Shown here in pieces: positions 56,784 through 64,000 of a stretch of 64,000 nt of DNA. The translations under genes were made by a program, and so were the position numbers. Numbering within the stretch: position 1 is the stretch's first letter; the number at the start of each line of letters is the position of its first letter. Source of the stretch: Tautonia sociabilis. Its GTDB lineage: Bacteria; Planctomycetota; Planctomycetia; Isosphaerales; Isosphaeraceae. Below the pieces are notes generated by a model, which did not search any database, was not told where the DNA came from, and worked only from the letters and a program-made list of their open reading frames with translations. Location of the stretch: contig NZ_RYZH01000001.1 of the NCBI RefSeq assembly GCF_003977685.1, positions 222,235 through 286,234 on the forward strand, in the 5' to 3' direction.

Positions 56784-57608
56784 ATGCCGCTGACCCTCTC
56801 GGATTCCCAGCTGATCCACCCCACGGCCGTCATCAGCGCCGAGGCCGAGCTGGCCCCCGACGTCCAGGTCGGGCCGTTCGCGATCGTCGAGGGGCCGGTC
56901 CGGGTCGGGCCGGGCTGCGTCATCGAGGGGCACGCCTGCCTGACCGGCCCCATGGAGCTGGGCCGGGACAACTTCATCGGCCACGGCGCCGTGCTCGGCA
57001 AGGCCCCCCAGCACCGCCGGGATCCCGGCGACGGAACCTCGCTGGTCGTCGGCGACGGCAACGTCATCCGGGAGTACGTCACCATCCACCGCGGCACCTC
57101 CGACCGCGGCGAGACGCGCATCGGCCACCGCAACTACCTGATGATCGGCGCCCACGTCGGCCACGACGCGATCGTCGGCGACGGCTGCACGATCGTCAAC
57201 GGCGCCATGATCGGCGGCCTGGTCGAGCTGCAGGACGGCTGCATCCTCTCCGCCCACGCCGCCGTCCAGCAGCGAGCCCGGATCGGCCGCCTGGCCATGA
57301 TCGGCGGCCTCGGCTCGACGACCAAGGACGTCCCCCCGTTCGTCCTGCTCCAGGGGTATAACGCCGTCTCCGGCCTGAACCTCGTCGGGCTCCGCCGCGC
57401 CGGGTTCTCCGTCGGGGCGATCAACGCCCTGCGAGACGCCTACCGCATCCTGTACAAGGAGGGCCGCACCCGGTCCTCCGCCCTCGACCGCATCGAGGCC
57501 GACCTCGGCCACGTCCCCGAGGTCGCCGAGTTCGTCGCCTTCATCCGCCAGAGCGTCCTCGGCATCAACCCCGCCCGAGACGCCGACCGCCTGCACCGCA
57601 CCTTCTAA
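56784..57608 (+). CDS. lpxA: Acyl-ACP--UDP-N-acetylglucosamine O-acyltransferase
   Basis: This is the first enzyme of lipid A synthesis. The 274-residue protein has a left-handed beta-helix of hexapeptide repeats (LIHPTAVISAEAELAPDVQVGPF, VVGDGNVIREYVTIHRG), the catalytic His in MIGAHVGHDAIVGDG, and the C-terminal helical domain with YNAVSGLNLVGLRRAGFS and RDAYRILYKEG. It shows that lipid A is made and supports a Gram-negative type outer membrane. GGAGG precedes the start. Confidence 0.94.
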   Translation: MPLTLSDSQLIHPTAVISAEAELAPDVQVGPFAIVEGPVRVGPGCVIEGHACLTGPMELGRDNFIGHGAVLGKAPQHRRDPGDGTSLVVGDGNVIREYVTIHRGTSDRGETRIGHRNYLMIGAHVGHDAIVGDGCTIVNGAMIGGLVELQDGCILSAHAAVQQRARIGRLAMIGGLGSTTKDVPPFVLLQGYNAVSGLNLVGLRRAGFSVGAINALRDAYRILYKEGRTRSSALDRIEADLGHVPEVAEFVAFIRQSVLGINPARDADRLHRTF

Positions 57609-57661
57609 GGGCCGAAGTTCACCAAGCTCCTCCCCTCGATCCCCGGAGCGGAGCCCCCGGA

Positions 57662-58048
57662 TCACGACCTCGGCGGCTCCTCGGCGGGAGGAGCGCCCTG
57701 GCCGACCGGGTCCGGCCCAATTCCAAGGGGCTTCTCTCCCTCGACGGCCGATGGGGGGGCTTCGGAAGGGAGCGCAGAGCCCGACGCCGGCACCGACCGG
57801 GGGGAAGCCCCCCTCGGCCCCCGTCCCATCGCGTCCTGGATCCGGCGGTACTCCTCCTCGCTCAGCTCGCCGGCCTCGAACGCCTCCCGGAACGAGTCCG
57901 ACAGGTCGGCCGGGGTGTCGGCCCTCCGGATGAGGCGCTTCCGGTAGATCGAGACGACCTGGATTCCCAGCGCGACCAGCACCAGCAGGCCGGCCATCAG
58001 AAAGATCGCCGAGAGCAGTTCCTGGGTCTTCGAGTCCAGCTCGGGCAT
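57662..58048 (-). CDS. Small single-TM protein with SHOCT-like segment
   Basis: The 128-residue protein has one hydrophobic helix (about residues 12-33), then a basic stretch. A short amphipathic motif follows, SFREAFEAGELSEEEYRRIQDAM, resembling the SHOCT/oligomerisation helix found at the ends of membrane proteins. A Pro/Ala/Ser-rich C-terminal tail completes it. The function is unknown. It converges with lpxA, whose stop lies 53 bp away. Confidence 0.65.
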   Translation of the reverse strand: MPELDSKTQELLSAIFLMAGLLVLVALGIQVVSIYRKRLIRRADTPADLSDSFREAFEAGELSEEEYRRIQDAMGRGPRGASPRSVPASGSALPSEAPPSAVEGEKPLGIGPDPVGQGAPPAEEPPRS

Positions 58049-58135
58049 TGCTCCGCAGGCTCCGATCCCGACTTCCCCCCGTTGCGACCGTTGTTTCGGG
58101 AGCGATCGGGGCGTCCTCGGGCCGATTGGGGGTGG

Positions 58136-58164
58136 TTGGCCCGGGGGGATCCGATCGATATACT
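58136..58164 (+). promoter_or_regulatory. Promoter of the Gly/Phe-rich protein gene
   Basis: TTGGCC (58136-58141), a 17-bp spacer and TATACT (58159-58164) precede the start codon by about 97 bp. Confidence 0.5.
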
Positions 58165-58260
58165 GAAAATACCGCGCCCCTCGGGGTGCGGCGAGCCCCG
58201 GCCCCGGGGACGGTCCCCGAGCCTCGCCGATCACATTCTCCCCCTTCGAGGCCGATCGCC

Positions 58261-58848
58261 ATGACTCGACTCTGCTCCGGCATCGTCGTCGCCCTCGGGC
58301 TGCTGGCGGTCGTGCCGACGACCCAGGCCCAGACCGCCGGTCTGCCTCCCGGCTTCCAGAACAACACCTTCGACCCGTTCGCCGCCTATTACGGCTACTA
58401 CATCCCGAGGAACCAGGTCGTCGCCTCCCAGCTCGCCGGCGGCGCCAACGAGACAATCAACCTCAACGCCCAGGCCCGGCGCGCCGAGGCCCTCACCGCC
58501 CGCCCGTCTCGGGGCTCGCTCTACGAGCTGGACAACCCCTACGAGCTCGTCCCCCTCGAAGAACGCCCCTTCACCCGACGGCCCACGGTCCTAATTCCCG
58601 GCCAGCGCGCCACTCCCGCCCCCGCCTCCCACTTCGGCCGGAGCGTCCCCCAGTTCTACGGCTACCAGGCCGGGACCCTCAGCGATGCCTCCCGACGGGC
58701 GGCGGCTGCTCGCCGCACCGGAGCGCTCACCGGGGGCTCTCGGCGAATGGGAAGAATGGGAGGAATGGGAGGTTTCGGTGGCATGGGTGGCTTCGGCGGC
58801 ATGGGCGGCTTCGGCGGCTTCGGCGGCTTCGGCGGCGGGTTCCGCTAA
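58261..58848 (+). CDS. Exported protein with Met/Gly/Phe-rich tail
   Basis: The 195-residue protein has a signal peptide (about 1-23), a Tyr/Asn-containing middle (FAAYYGYYIPRNQVV) and a low-complexity C-terminus (about residues 160-195) built of GGM and GGFGG units ending in FR. Similar short exported proteins with Gly-rich tails are common in Planctomycetes but have no assigned function. Gly/Phe repeats can drive self-association. The gene has its own good promoter. Confidence 0.7.
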   Translation: MTRLCSGIVVALGLLAVVPTTQAQTAGLPPGFQNNTFDPFAAYYGYYIPRNQVVASQLAGGANETINLNAQARRAEALTARPSRGSLYELDNPYELVPLEERPFTRRPTVLIPGQRATPAPASHFGRSVPQFYGYQAGTLSDASRRAAAARRTGALTGGSRRMGRMGGMGGFGGMGGFGGMGGFGGFGGFGGGFR

Positions 58849-59007
58849 GAGCGCGGCGGGGAGATCCCGGGGATCGGCTCCAGGAGATTCCCCGGGACGG
58901 GTCGGCGGGGGCCCTCGACGAGCCAGACGACCCGATCGTCCTGGAGGGTTCGCGATGGCAGGCCCGGCCGCTGGTCCGGCCGGATCGGGCAACCAGGCGG
59001 AGTGGCG

Positions 59008-59505
59008 ATGGCGGCCGAGCAACTGCGATTGACCGCCGAGGAGCGGGCCGACCTGGTCGCCTACCTTGATGGCGAGCTGCCCGCCGATCGCGCCTCGGCG
59101 CTGGCCGAGAAGCTCACCCGAAGCGTCTCCGGCCGCCGAGAGATCGAGGCCCTCGAAACGTCCTGGAACTTGCTTGACCTGCTCCCTCGCCCCCGGGCCG
59201 GCTCGGACTTCACCGATCGCACGCTCACCCTGGTCGCCGAGGCCCCAGCCGCCGACGATCGCCTGGTCGGGGCCGCCCGGCGCACGATGGCCCGGCTGCT
59301 CGCCCTGCTGGCCGTCGCCGCCTCGATCGGGCTGGGGGGCGCCGTCGGCTACTCGGTCGCCCGCTGGCTCATCCCCGACCGCACCTCCCGGCTCGCCCGG
59401 GACCTAACCATCGCCGAGCGGCTCGACGCCTATCGCGCCGTCGGCGACCTCGAGTTCCTCCGTCGGCTCGACGAGACGACCCTCTTCAAGGAGGCGTCGG
59501 ACTGA
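59008..59505 (+). CDS. Anti-sigma-factor-like transmembrane protein
   Basis: The 165-residue protein starts with LTAEERADLVAYLDGELPADRASALAEKL, the pattern of the N-terminal anti-sigma domain, but lacks the zinc-binding HxxxCxxC. One transmembrane helix (about residues 92-112, LLALLAVAASIGLGGAVGY) follows, with a short C-terminal helical domain. It may sequester a sigma factor, but no sigma gene is adjacent. GGCGGAG lies before the ATG at 59008; the GTG two codons earlier is less likely. The next gene starts 16 bp on. Confidence 0.65.
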   Translation: MAAEQLRLTAEERADLVAYLDGELPADRASALAEKLTRSVSGRREIEALETSWNLLDLLPRPRAGSDFTDRTLTLVAEAPAADDRLVGAARRTMARLLALLAVAASIGLGGAVGYSVARWLIPDRTSRLARDLTIAERLDAYRAVGDLEFLRRLDETTLFKEASD

Positions 59506-59521
59506 CCGGCGCAACCCCGCC

Positions 59522-60634
59522 ATGCTCCTGGGGATGAGAGTCCTCGGCCCGCTCTTCGCCTCCGCCTCGGCGGTCCCGATCCTCCTGGCCGCCGTGCCGG
59601 TGGGGTTCGACCGCCTGGCCTCGATGCCCCCGAAGACCCGCCAGGCCCTCTCCGATCGGCTGGAGCGGTTCGACCAGCTCCCTGAGGCCGATCGCCGGTC
59701 GATCCGGGCCCTCGACGACGCCCTCTCCCGCCTTCCGCCCGAGGAACGTCGCCGATACCTCGACCTGATGGACCGCTACGCCTCCTGGTATCGGTCGCTC
59801 GACCCCGAGGCCCGGCGGGAGATCGATTCCACCCCTCCCGACCGCCGCATCTCCCTGATCCGGGAGCGCTTGGCGGCCGAGGACGTCCCCGGCTCCCCCC
59901 GAGTCAGCCCGGCCATCTGGGTCGGCTCCTCCGCGTTGAACCCCGTGCCGCTCTACGACGCCGCCGCGTTGCTCCGTGTCTGGGCCTCGCTGGACGATCG
60001 GGAGCGCCGCCGGGTGGAATCGGCCCGCTCCCCCGACGATCGGCTCGACACCCTCCGCCGCCTCGGTCGAGACCTCGGCCTGAAGCCGGCCGATCCCGTC
60101 CGGGACGCCTTCCGGGAGATCCTCCTCGACCGGGTCAAGCTCGGCCAGCGCCGGTTCCGGGAGCAGTTGGACGAGCTCTCCCGTCCCGGCCAGCGGAACC
60201 TCCGGCCCTCCCCTCCCCTGGACGACCTCGTCGACCTGCTGCTCGACCCGTTCCGGCCCGTCGATCCCCGGGGGGCCGCTGGTCCCCGTCGGCCGTTCTT
60301 CGCGACGGAGCTGCCCGAGCCCTTCCGCACCGCCGTCGCCCGGTTGGCCACCAACCGCCTCGCCGTCCGGATGGCCGAGATCGAATACCTCCGGGACCTC
60401 CAGCAACGCCCCTCTTCGGCCACCGGCCCCGAGCTTGCCGCCTTCGAGGCCAACCTCCCCGACTGGTACCGCACCACCCTCGACCCCTTGCCTCCCGAGG
60501 TCGCCCGCCTCCGCATTCGGGCCCTCCGCGAGCTGACCGCCGGCGACCCCTCCCTCGAGGCCCTCCGATCGGCTCCCCCGCCCCCCTCGGCTCCGACCGG
60601 GGAGGCCCGTCCCCCCCGCGGCGTGGCCTTCTGA
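59522..60634 (+). CDS. Exported helical protein of unknown function (DUF3106-like)
   Basis: The 370-residue protein has a hydrophobic N-terminal segment (about 8-27) and a long Arg/Leu/Asp-rich helical body with repeated phrases such as LSRLPPEERRRYLDLMDRYASWYRSLDPEARREI, similar to DUF3106-type proteins. The C-terminus is Pro-rich. It probably forms one operon with the anti-sigma-like gene 16 bp upstream and may act with it at the membrane. Its function is not known. Confidence 0.65.
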   Translation: MLLGMRVLGPLFASASAVPILLAAVPVGFDRLASMPPKTRQALSDRLERFDQLPEADRRSIRALDDALSRLPPEERRRYLDLMDRYASWYRSLDPEARREIDSTPPDRRISLIRERLAAEDVPGSPRVSPAIWVGSSALNPVPLYDAAALLRVWASLDDRERRRVESARSPDDRLDTLRRLGRDLGLKPADPVRDAFREILLDRVKLGQRRFREQLDELSRPGQRNLRPSPPLDDLVDLLLDPFRPVDPRGAAGPRRPFFATELPEPFRTAVARLATNRLAVRMAEIEYLRDLQQRPSSATGPELAAFEANLPDWYRTTLDPLPPEVARLRIRALRELTAGDPSLEALRSAPPPPSAPTGEARPPRGVAF

Positions 60635-60799
60635 TCCCTTCCCGATCGGATCGCCGATCCGACCCTTCCAGGGCCCCGGCGCCGGTGTTCGTCGGTCCCG
60701 GAGCCCGGGCCTTCCCGACCCTCCGAGGCGGAGAACTCCCAGGCCCCCCCGCCCCGATCTTCTGGCTCGATCGACCTCGGCCCCTCGCTTGCCACTGCG

Positions 60800-61945
60800 A
60801 TGCCCGACGCCCCCAACCCGTTCACCGACGATGACCGCCGCTGGATGCTCCTCGCCCTGGCCGAGGCTGCCCGGGGCCGAGGCCGGGTCGAGCCCAACCC
60901 GATGGTCGGCGCCGTCGTCGTCCGAGACGGCTCTCTTGTCTCCCTCGGGCACCACCCCCGGTTCGGCGGCCCCCACGCCGAGGTCGTCGCCCTCCGGGCC
61001 GCCGGAGAACTCGCCCGGGGGGCCTCGCTCTACGTGACGCTCGAACCCTGCTGCCACGTCGGCAAGACGCCCCCGTGCACCGAGGCCGTGCTCGACGCCG
61101 GCATCTCCCGGGTCGTCTCGGCCATGCGCGACCCGTTTCCTCGAGTCGCGGGAGGCGGCTTCTCCCGACTGGCGGACGCCGGGGTCGCCGTCGAAGTCGG
61201 GCTGGAGGAGGCCGAGGCCCGGCTCCTCAACGCCCCGTACCTGAAGCGCCTGGCCGTCGGCCGACCGTTCGTGACCGCCAAGTGGGCGATGACCCTCGAC
61301 GGCAAAACCGCCTGCGCCTCGGGAGACAGCCGATGGATCTCCGGCCCCCGGTCCCGGGCCCTCGTCCACGAGCTCCGAGGGCGGATGGACGGCATCCTCG
61401 TCGGCATCGGCACCGCCCTGCTCGACGACCCCGAGCTGACCGCCCGCCCCCCCGGCCCCCGGACCCCGGCCCGGATCGTGCTCGACCCCTCCGCCCGCCT
61501 GCCCACCTCCTCGAAGCTGGCCAGGACCGCCCGGGAGGTCCCCGTCTGGCTCGCCGTCTCCTCCGGCCGAGCCCCCGCCGACCGGCTCGACGCCCTCACC
61601 CGACTCGGCGTCGAGGTCCTCCCCTTCCCCGGCGACGGCCCCATCCCCATCGCCGCGCTGCTCGACGAGCTGGGCCGCCGAGGGCTGACAAACCTTCTGG
61701 TCGAGGGCGGCGGCCGGGTCCTCGGCGCCTTCCTCGACGCCGGCGAGGTCGACGCCGTTCAGGTCTTCGTCGCCCCCATCCTCGAAGGGGGCGACCACTC
61801 CCACTCCCCCGTCCGGGGCCTGGGCGCCGATCGCATGGCCGACGCCCTCCGGCTGGCCCGGGTCGATTCCCTCACCGTCGACGGCGACGTGGCCCTCCGG
61901 GGACACCTCCCCCGCCCCTGGCTGCAGCCCGGCTTCCGCGCTTGA
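60800..61945 (+). CDS. ribD: Bifunctional riboflavin biosynthesis deaminase/reductase
   Basis: RibD deaminates and then reduces the pyrimidine intermediate of riboflavin synthesis. The 381-residue protein has the deaminase zinc site in GGPHAEVVAL and LEPCCHVGKTPPC (residues about 55-95). The reductase domain (from about residue 150) has FVTAKWAMTLDGKTACASGDSRWISG, GIGTALLDDPELTAR and LLVEGGGRVLGAFL. Both activities look intact. The stop codon lies inside the -35 box of the rex promoter. Confidence 0.95.
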   Translation: MPDAPNPFTDDDRRWMLLALAEAARGRGRVEPNPMVGAVVVRDGSLVSLGHHPRFGGPHAEVVALRAAGELARGASLYVTLEPCCHVGKTPPCTEAVLDAGISRVVSAMRDPFPRVAGGGFSRLADAGVAVEVGLEEAEARLLNAPYLKRLAVGRPFVTAKWAMTLDGKTACASGDSRWISGPRSRALVHELRGRMDGILVGIGTALLDDPELTARPPGPRTPARIVLDPSARLPTSSKLARTAREVPVWLAVSSGRAPADRLDALTRLGVEVLPFPGDGPIPIAALLDELGRRGLTNLLVEGGGRVLGAFLDAGEVDAVQVFVAPILEGGDHSHSPVRGLGADRMADALRLARVDSLTVDGDVALRGHLPRPWLQPGFRA

Positions 61946-61971
61946 CCCCGCCGCCCGGAACCCGATACAGT
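61942..61971 (+). promoter_or_regulatory. rex promoter overlapping the ribD stop codon
   Basis: TTGACC (61942-61947) contains the ribD TGA. TACAGT (61966-61971) follows after 18 bp. The start codon of rex is 70 bp further. Confidence 0.5.
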
Positions 61972-62040
61972 CAAGATCGGGTTTTCCGATAGGACATCGA
62001 TCCCCCGTCCGTCCCCAACCAACCAGGAGGGTCCGGTCCG

Positions 62041-62736
62041 GTGCGGGAGCCCCATCGCGACGCCTCGCCGTCCAGCAAGCCGGCCCCCAAGGCCGTCGTC
62101 GGTCGGCTTAGTCTCTACCTCCGCCAGCTCGAAACCTTCGCCCGACAGGGCCGAGAGACCGTCTCCAGCAGCCAGCTCGGCCAGGCCCTCGGCCTCAACG
62201 ACGCCCAGGTCCGCAAGGATCTCGCCTACTTCGGCCAGTTCGGCCAGCCCGGCCTGGGCTACCCGATCGAGGACCTCACCGTCGCCATCCGACGCATCCT
62301 CGGCGTCGACCGCGACTGGCCCACCGCCCTGATCGGCCTGGGGAACCTCGGCCAGGCCCTGCTCGGCTACAAGGGGTTCCGCCTCCGCCGCTTCCGGATC
62401 GTCGCCCTCTTCGACAACGACCCCCGCAAGCTCGGCAAGTCCTTCGACGGCCTGACCATCCGCCACACCGACGAGCTGCCCGAGGCCGTCTCTTCCCAGG
62501 GCCTCCGACTGGCCATGCTCTGCGTCCCCGCCGAGGCCGCCCAGCGCGTGGCCGACCACGTCGTCTCCTCCGGCATCCGAGGCATCCTCAACTTCGCCCC
62601 CACCTCCCTGTTCGTCCCCCCCGACGTCAGCATCGTCGCCGTCGACCTCAGCGTCCAGCTCGAACAGTTGGCCTACTCCGTCCACAACCTCCTGGGCGAC
62701 TCCTCCCCCGCCGACGACATCTCCGCCGCCGGCTAG
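62041..62736 (+). CDS. rex: Redox-sensing transcriptional repressor Rex
   Basis: Rex binds operators when NAD+ is high and leaves when NADH rises, thereby controlling fermentation and respiration genes. The 231-residue protein has a winged-helix domain (residues about 20-85, SSSQLGQALGLNDAQVRKDLAYFGQFGQPGLGY) and a Rossmann domain with ALIGLGNLGQALLGY and NFAPTSLFVPPDVSIVAVDLS. The start is GTG with AGGAGG ten bases upstream. A tRNA gene follows. Confidence 0.94.
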   Translation: MREPHRDASPSSKPAPKAVVGRLSLYLRQLETFARQGRETVSSSQLGQALGLNDAQVRKDLAYFGQFGQPGLGYPIEDLTVAIRRILGVDRDWPTALIGLGNLGQALLGYKGFRLRRFRIVALFDNDPRKLGKSFDGLTIRHTDELPEAVSSQGLRLAMLCVPAEAAQRVADHVVSSGIRGILNFAPTSLFVPPDVSIVAVDLSVQLEQLAYSVHNLLGDSSPADDISAAG

Positions 62737-62791
62737 ATCGCTCCCCTCTCCTCGCCAGCACGCGAACCTTCCCTCCGCCCCCCGTGCCGGA

Positions 62792-62797
62792 TATACT
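62792..62797 (+). promoter_or_regulatory. -10 element of the tRNA-Gln gene
   Basis: TATACT lies 34 bp before the tRNA 5' end. The -35 position (TTCCCT, 62769-62774, 17-bp spacing) is weak. Confidence 0.45.
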
Positions 62798-62830
62798 GGT
62801 CAACATCTCCGGCGGGTCCCCCGCCCCCAT

Positions 62831-62902
62831 TACCCGGTGGTGAAATTGGTATCACAACAGGTTTTGGTCCTGTTTTTCCAGGTTCGAGTCCTGGCCGGGT
62901 AG
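62831..62902 (+). tRNA. tRNA-Gln (UUG)
   Basis: The 72-nt cloverleaf has a perfect 7-bp acceptor stem (TACCCGG/CCGGGTA), an anticodon stem ACAGG/CCTGT with loop TTTTGGT (anticodon TTG) and a T-arm CCAGG-TTCGAGT-CCTGG. The discriminator base is G. CCA is not encoded. Confidence 0.95.
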
Positions 62903-63174
62903 CTCCCCCCTTGACCCCCGCTCTCCTCCCCGGCCGACCTCCCGCGTCGGCCCACTCCCTTGGGCTTCCCCCAAAGCTGCACGCCCGCTCGAGCGAACCG
63001 CCGCCGGCGGATTTTGCGACTGGACCACCCCCCATCCCCCGATGGTGTCGCTGAGGGGCCCGTGCGCGCCGAGCGATCGCGGTGCGGCGCGGCGCGGCGG
63101 ACGGGCCAGAGCGATCGGCACCTTCTCCGTCTCATTCCCTGGAGTCCGTTGAGGCACATCTTGGGGGGAGCATC

Positions 63175-64000
63175 ATGAGCGACGGCATCTCACCGAAGCG
63201 GATCGAGGCGAACCGGCGGAACGCGCAACAATCGACCGGGCCGAGGACGGACGAAGGAAAAGCACGCAGCCGGGCCAACGGCTTGAGGCACGGGATGGCG
63301 GCAGAGGTTCTCGTGCCGGAGGAGGATCGCGCCGCGTATGAGCAGATCCTCGAGCGCTGGCGGCGCGAGGCGGGGCCGGACAACGTGGTCGAGGAGCATT
63401 TGATTCAACGGGCCGCCGTCCTATCGGTGCGGCTGGATCGGATCGAGCGGGCCAACCAGGAGGCGAGGGAGGCGGCGGCTCGGGAAGCGGTCGGGCGCTG
63501 GCATCGGCGGAAGCAGGCGTCGGCGAGAAAGCTGGGGCAGCGGTTGCTGCTCGATCCGGTGAACGTGATCGAGGAGCTGGAGGCGACGGCGTTTGGGTGC
63601 GAGTGGTTGATCCGACACTGGCGAAGGTTGGATAGCCAGATTCGCCTGGGCTCGCGCTGGGACGGGCGCGATCGGGCGTGGGCGATGGCGATGCTCGGGC
63701 TGCCCGGGGGGCCTCCCGACCCCGAGGCGGGGGAGGACGCCCGCATGCTCTGGACGCTGGCTGTCTCGGTCGGTCACGCTCAATCGGGCGCGTATGGTCC
63801 CTCCGCGTTGCGGCCGGACCCGACCGCCGACGCATTCGCTCCCCCCGTCGATCCGGACGCGGCCCGAGCGGCCTTGCGCGCGATCATTGCGCGGCAGATC
63901 GAGCGCTTGCGGGCGCTCCGAGACGCCTCGTGGCGCGAGGTCGAGGGGCCGGAGCGGGAGGCGGTCGCCCGCCGCGCCGCGGCGGCGGATACGTCGCAGG
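63175..64000 (+). CDS. Partial protein with planctomycete-type repetitive-family N-terminus
   Basis: The frame is open from the ATG at 63175 to the window edge (275 codons), so the 3' end is missing. GGGGGGAG precedes the ATG. The N-terminus, RIEANRRNAQQSTGPRTDEGKARSRANGLRHGM, is a recognisable motif of a large family of proteins of unknown function found in many copies in Planctomycetes and Acidobacteria. The rest is Arg/Ala/Glu-rich and helical. Codon use is looser than in the neighbours (more A/T at third positions, such as CAA, ATT, TTG, GGA), which suggests acquisition or mobility. Function is unknown. Confidence 0.75.
   Translation, partial: MSDGISPKRIEANRRNAQQSTGPRTDEGKARSRANGLRHGMAAEVLVPEEDRAAYEQILERWRREAGPDNVVEEHLIQRAAVLSVRLDRIERANQEAREAAAREAVGRWHRRKQASARKLGQRLLLDPVNVIEELEATAFGCEWLIRHWRRLDSQIRLGSRWDGRDRAWAMAMLGLPGGPPDPEAGEDARMLWTLAVSVGHAQSGAYGPSALRPDPTADAFAPPVDPDAARAALRAIIARQIERLRALRDASWREVEGPEREAVARRAAAADTSQ

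Overview
The window is about 64 kb of very GC-rich DNA carrying about 47 protein genes on both strands, one tRNA and one gene remnant. Several markers point to a planctomycete, most likely of the Isosphaera/Tautonia type. They include several proteins with an LEPR-like N-terminal motif, a large beta-propeller/HEAT/CxxCH cytochrome of the PVC type, FG-GAP and DUF4214 surface proteins, a DUF4331-TPR pair, LpxA, and Gfo/Idh/MocA oxidoreductases with twin-arginine signals. This is inferred from gene content; there is no rRNA here. Most long antisense open frames are artefacts of high GC.

Layout. 1-5.7 kb: the end of a Wzy-like polymerase, a CobB/CbiA-like protein, a PBP4-like (S13) protein and a DUF4331 protein. 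5.8-8.8 kb: a TPR protein and isocitrate dehydrogenase. 9.1-15.7 kb: an LEPR/FG-GAP/DUF4214 surface protein and a giant cytochrome. 16-25 kb: a receiver protein, a TlpA-like thioredoxin, a sulfolipid pair (SqdB, SqdX), a small membrane protein, an aldose epimerase and a DPP IV peptidase. 25-35.6 kb: a two-gene sodium/solute symporter, an alpha/beta hydrolase overlapping a propeller-TPR-CHAT-like protein, a second hydrolase, and RNase D overlapping a sugar isomerase. 35.8-41.3 kb: a small Ser/Thr kinase, lipB-lipA and leuC-leuD. 41.3-42.9 kb: an Ada repair protein fused in frame to the remains of a SWIM/SNF2 helicase gene. 43-51.3 kb: three surface/export proteins and a small acidic protein. 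51.7-57.6 kb: an oxidoreductase, a GH5 cellulase, a sulfotransferase, a second oxidoreductase and LpxA. 57.7-64 kb: small envelope proteins, RibD, Rex, tRNA-Gln and a partial gene of different codon style.

How the genes work together: several pathways are visible as pairs, namely sulfolipid synthesis, lipoate assembly, isopropylmalate isomerase, lipid A synthesis and redox regulation. The most unusual aspect is that four proteins of well-known enzyme families lack the residues that define catalysis. These are the CobB-like protein, the S13 protein, the LipB next to an intact LipA, and the CHAT-like protein. A recurrent promoter form, close to TTGACC-N17/18-TACAAT, can be read upstream of several genes, and in two cases its -35 box overlaps the stop codon of the preceding gene.
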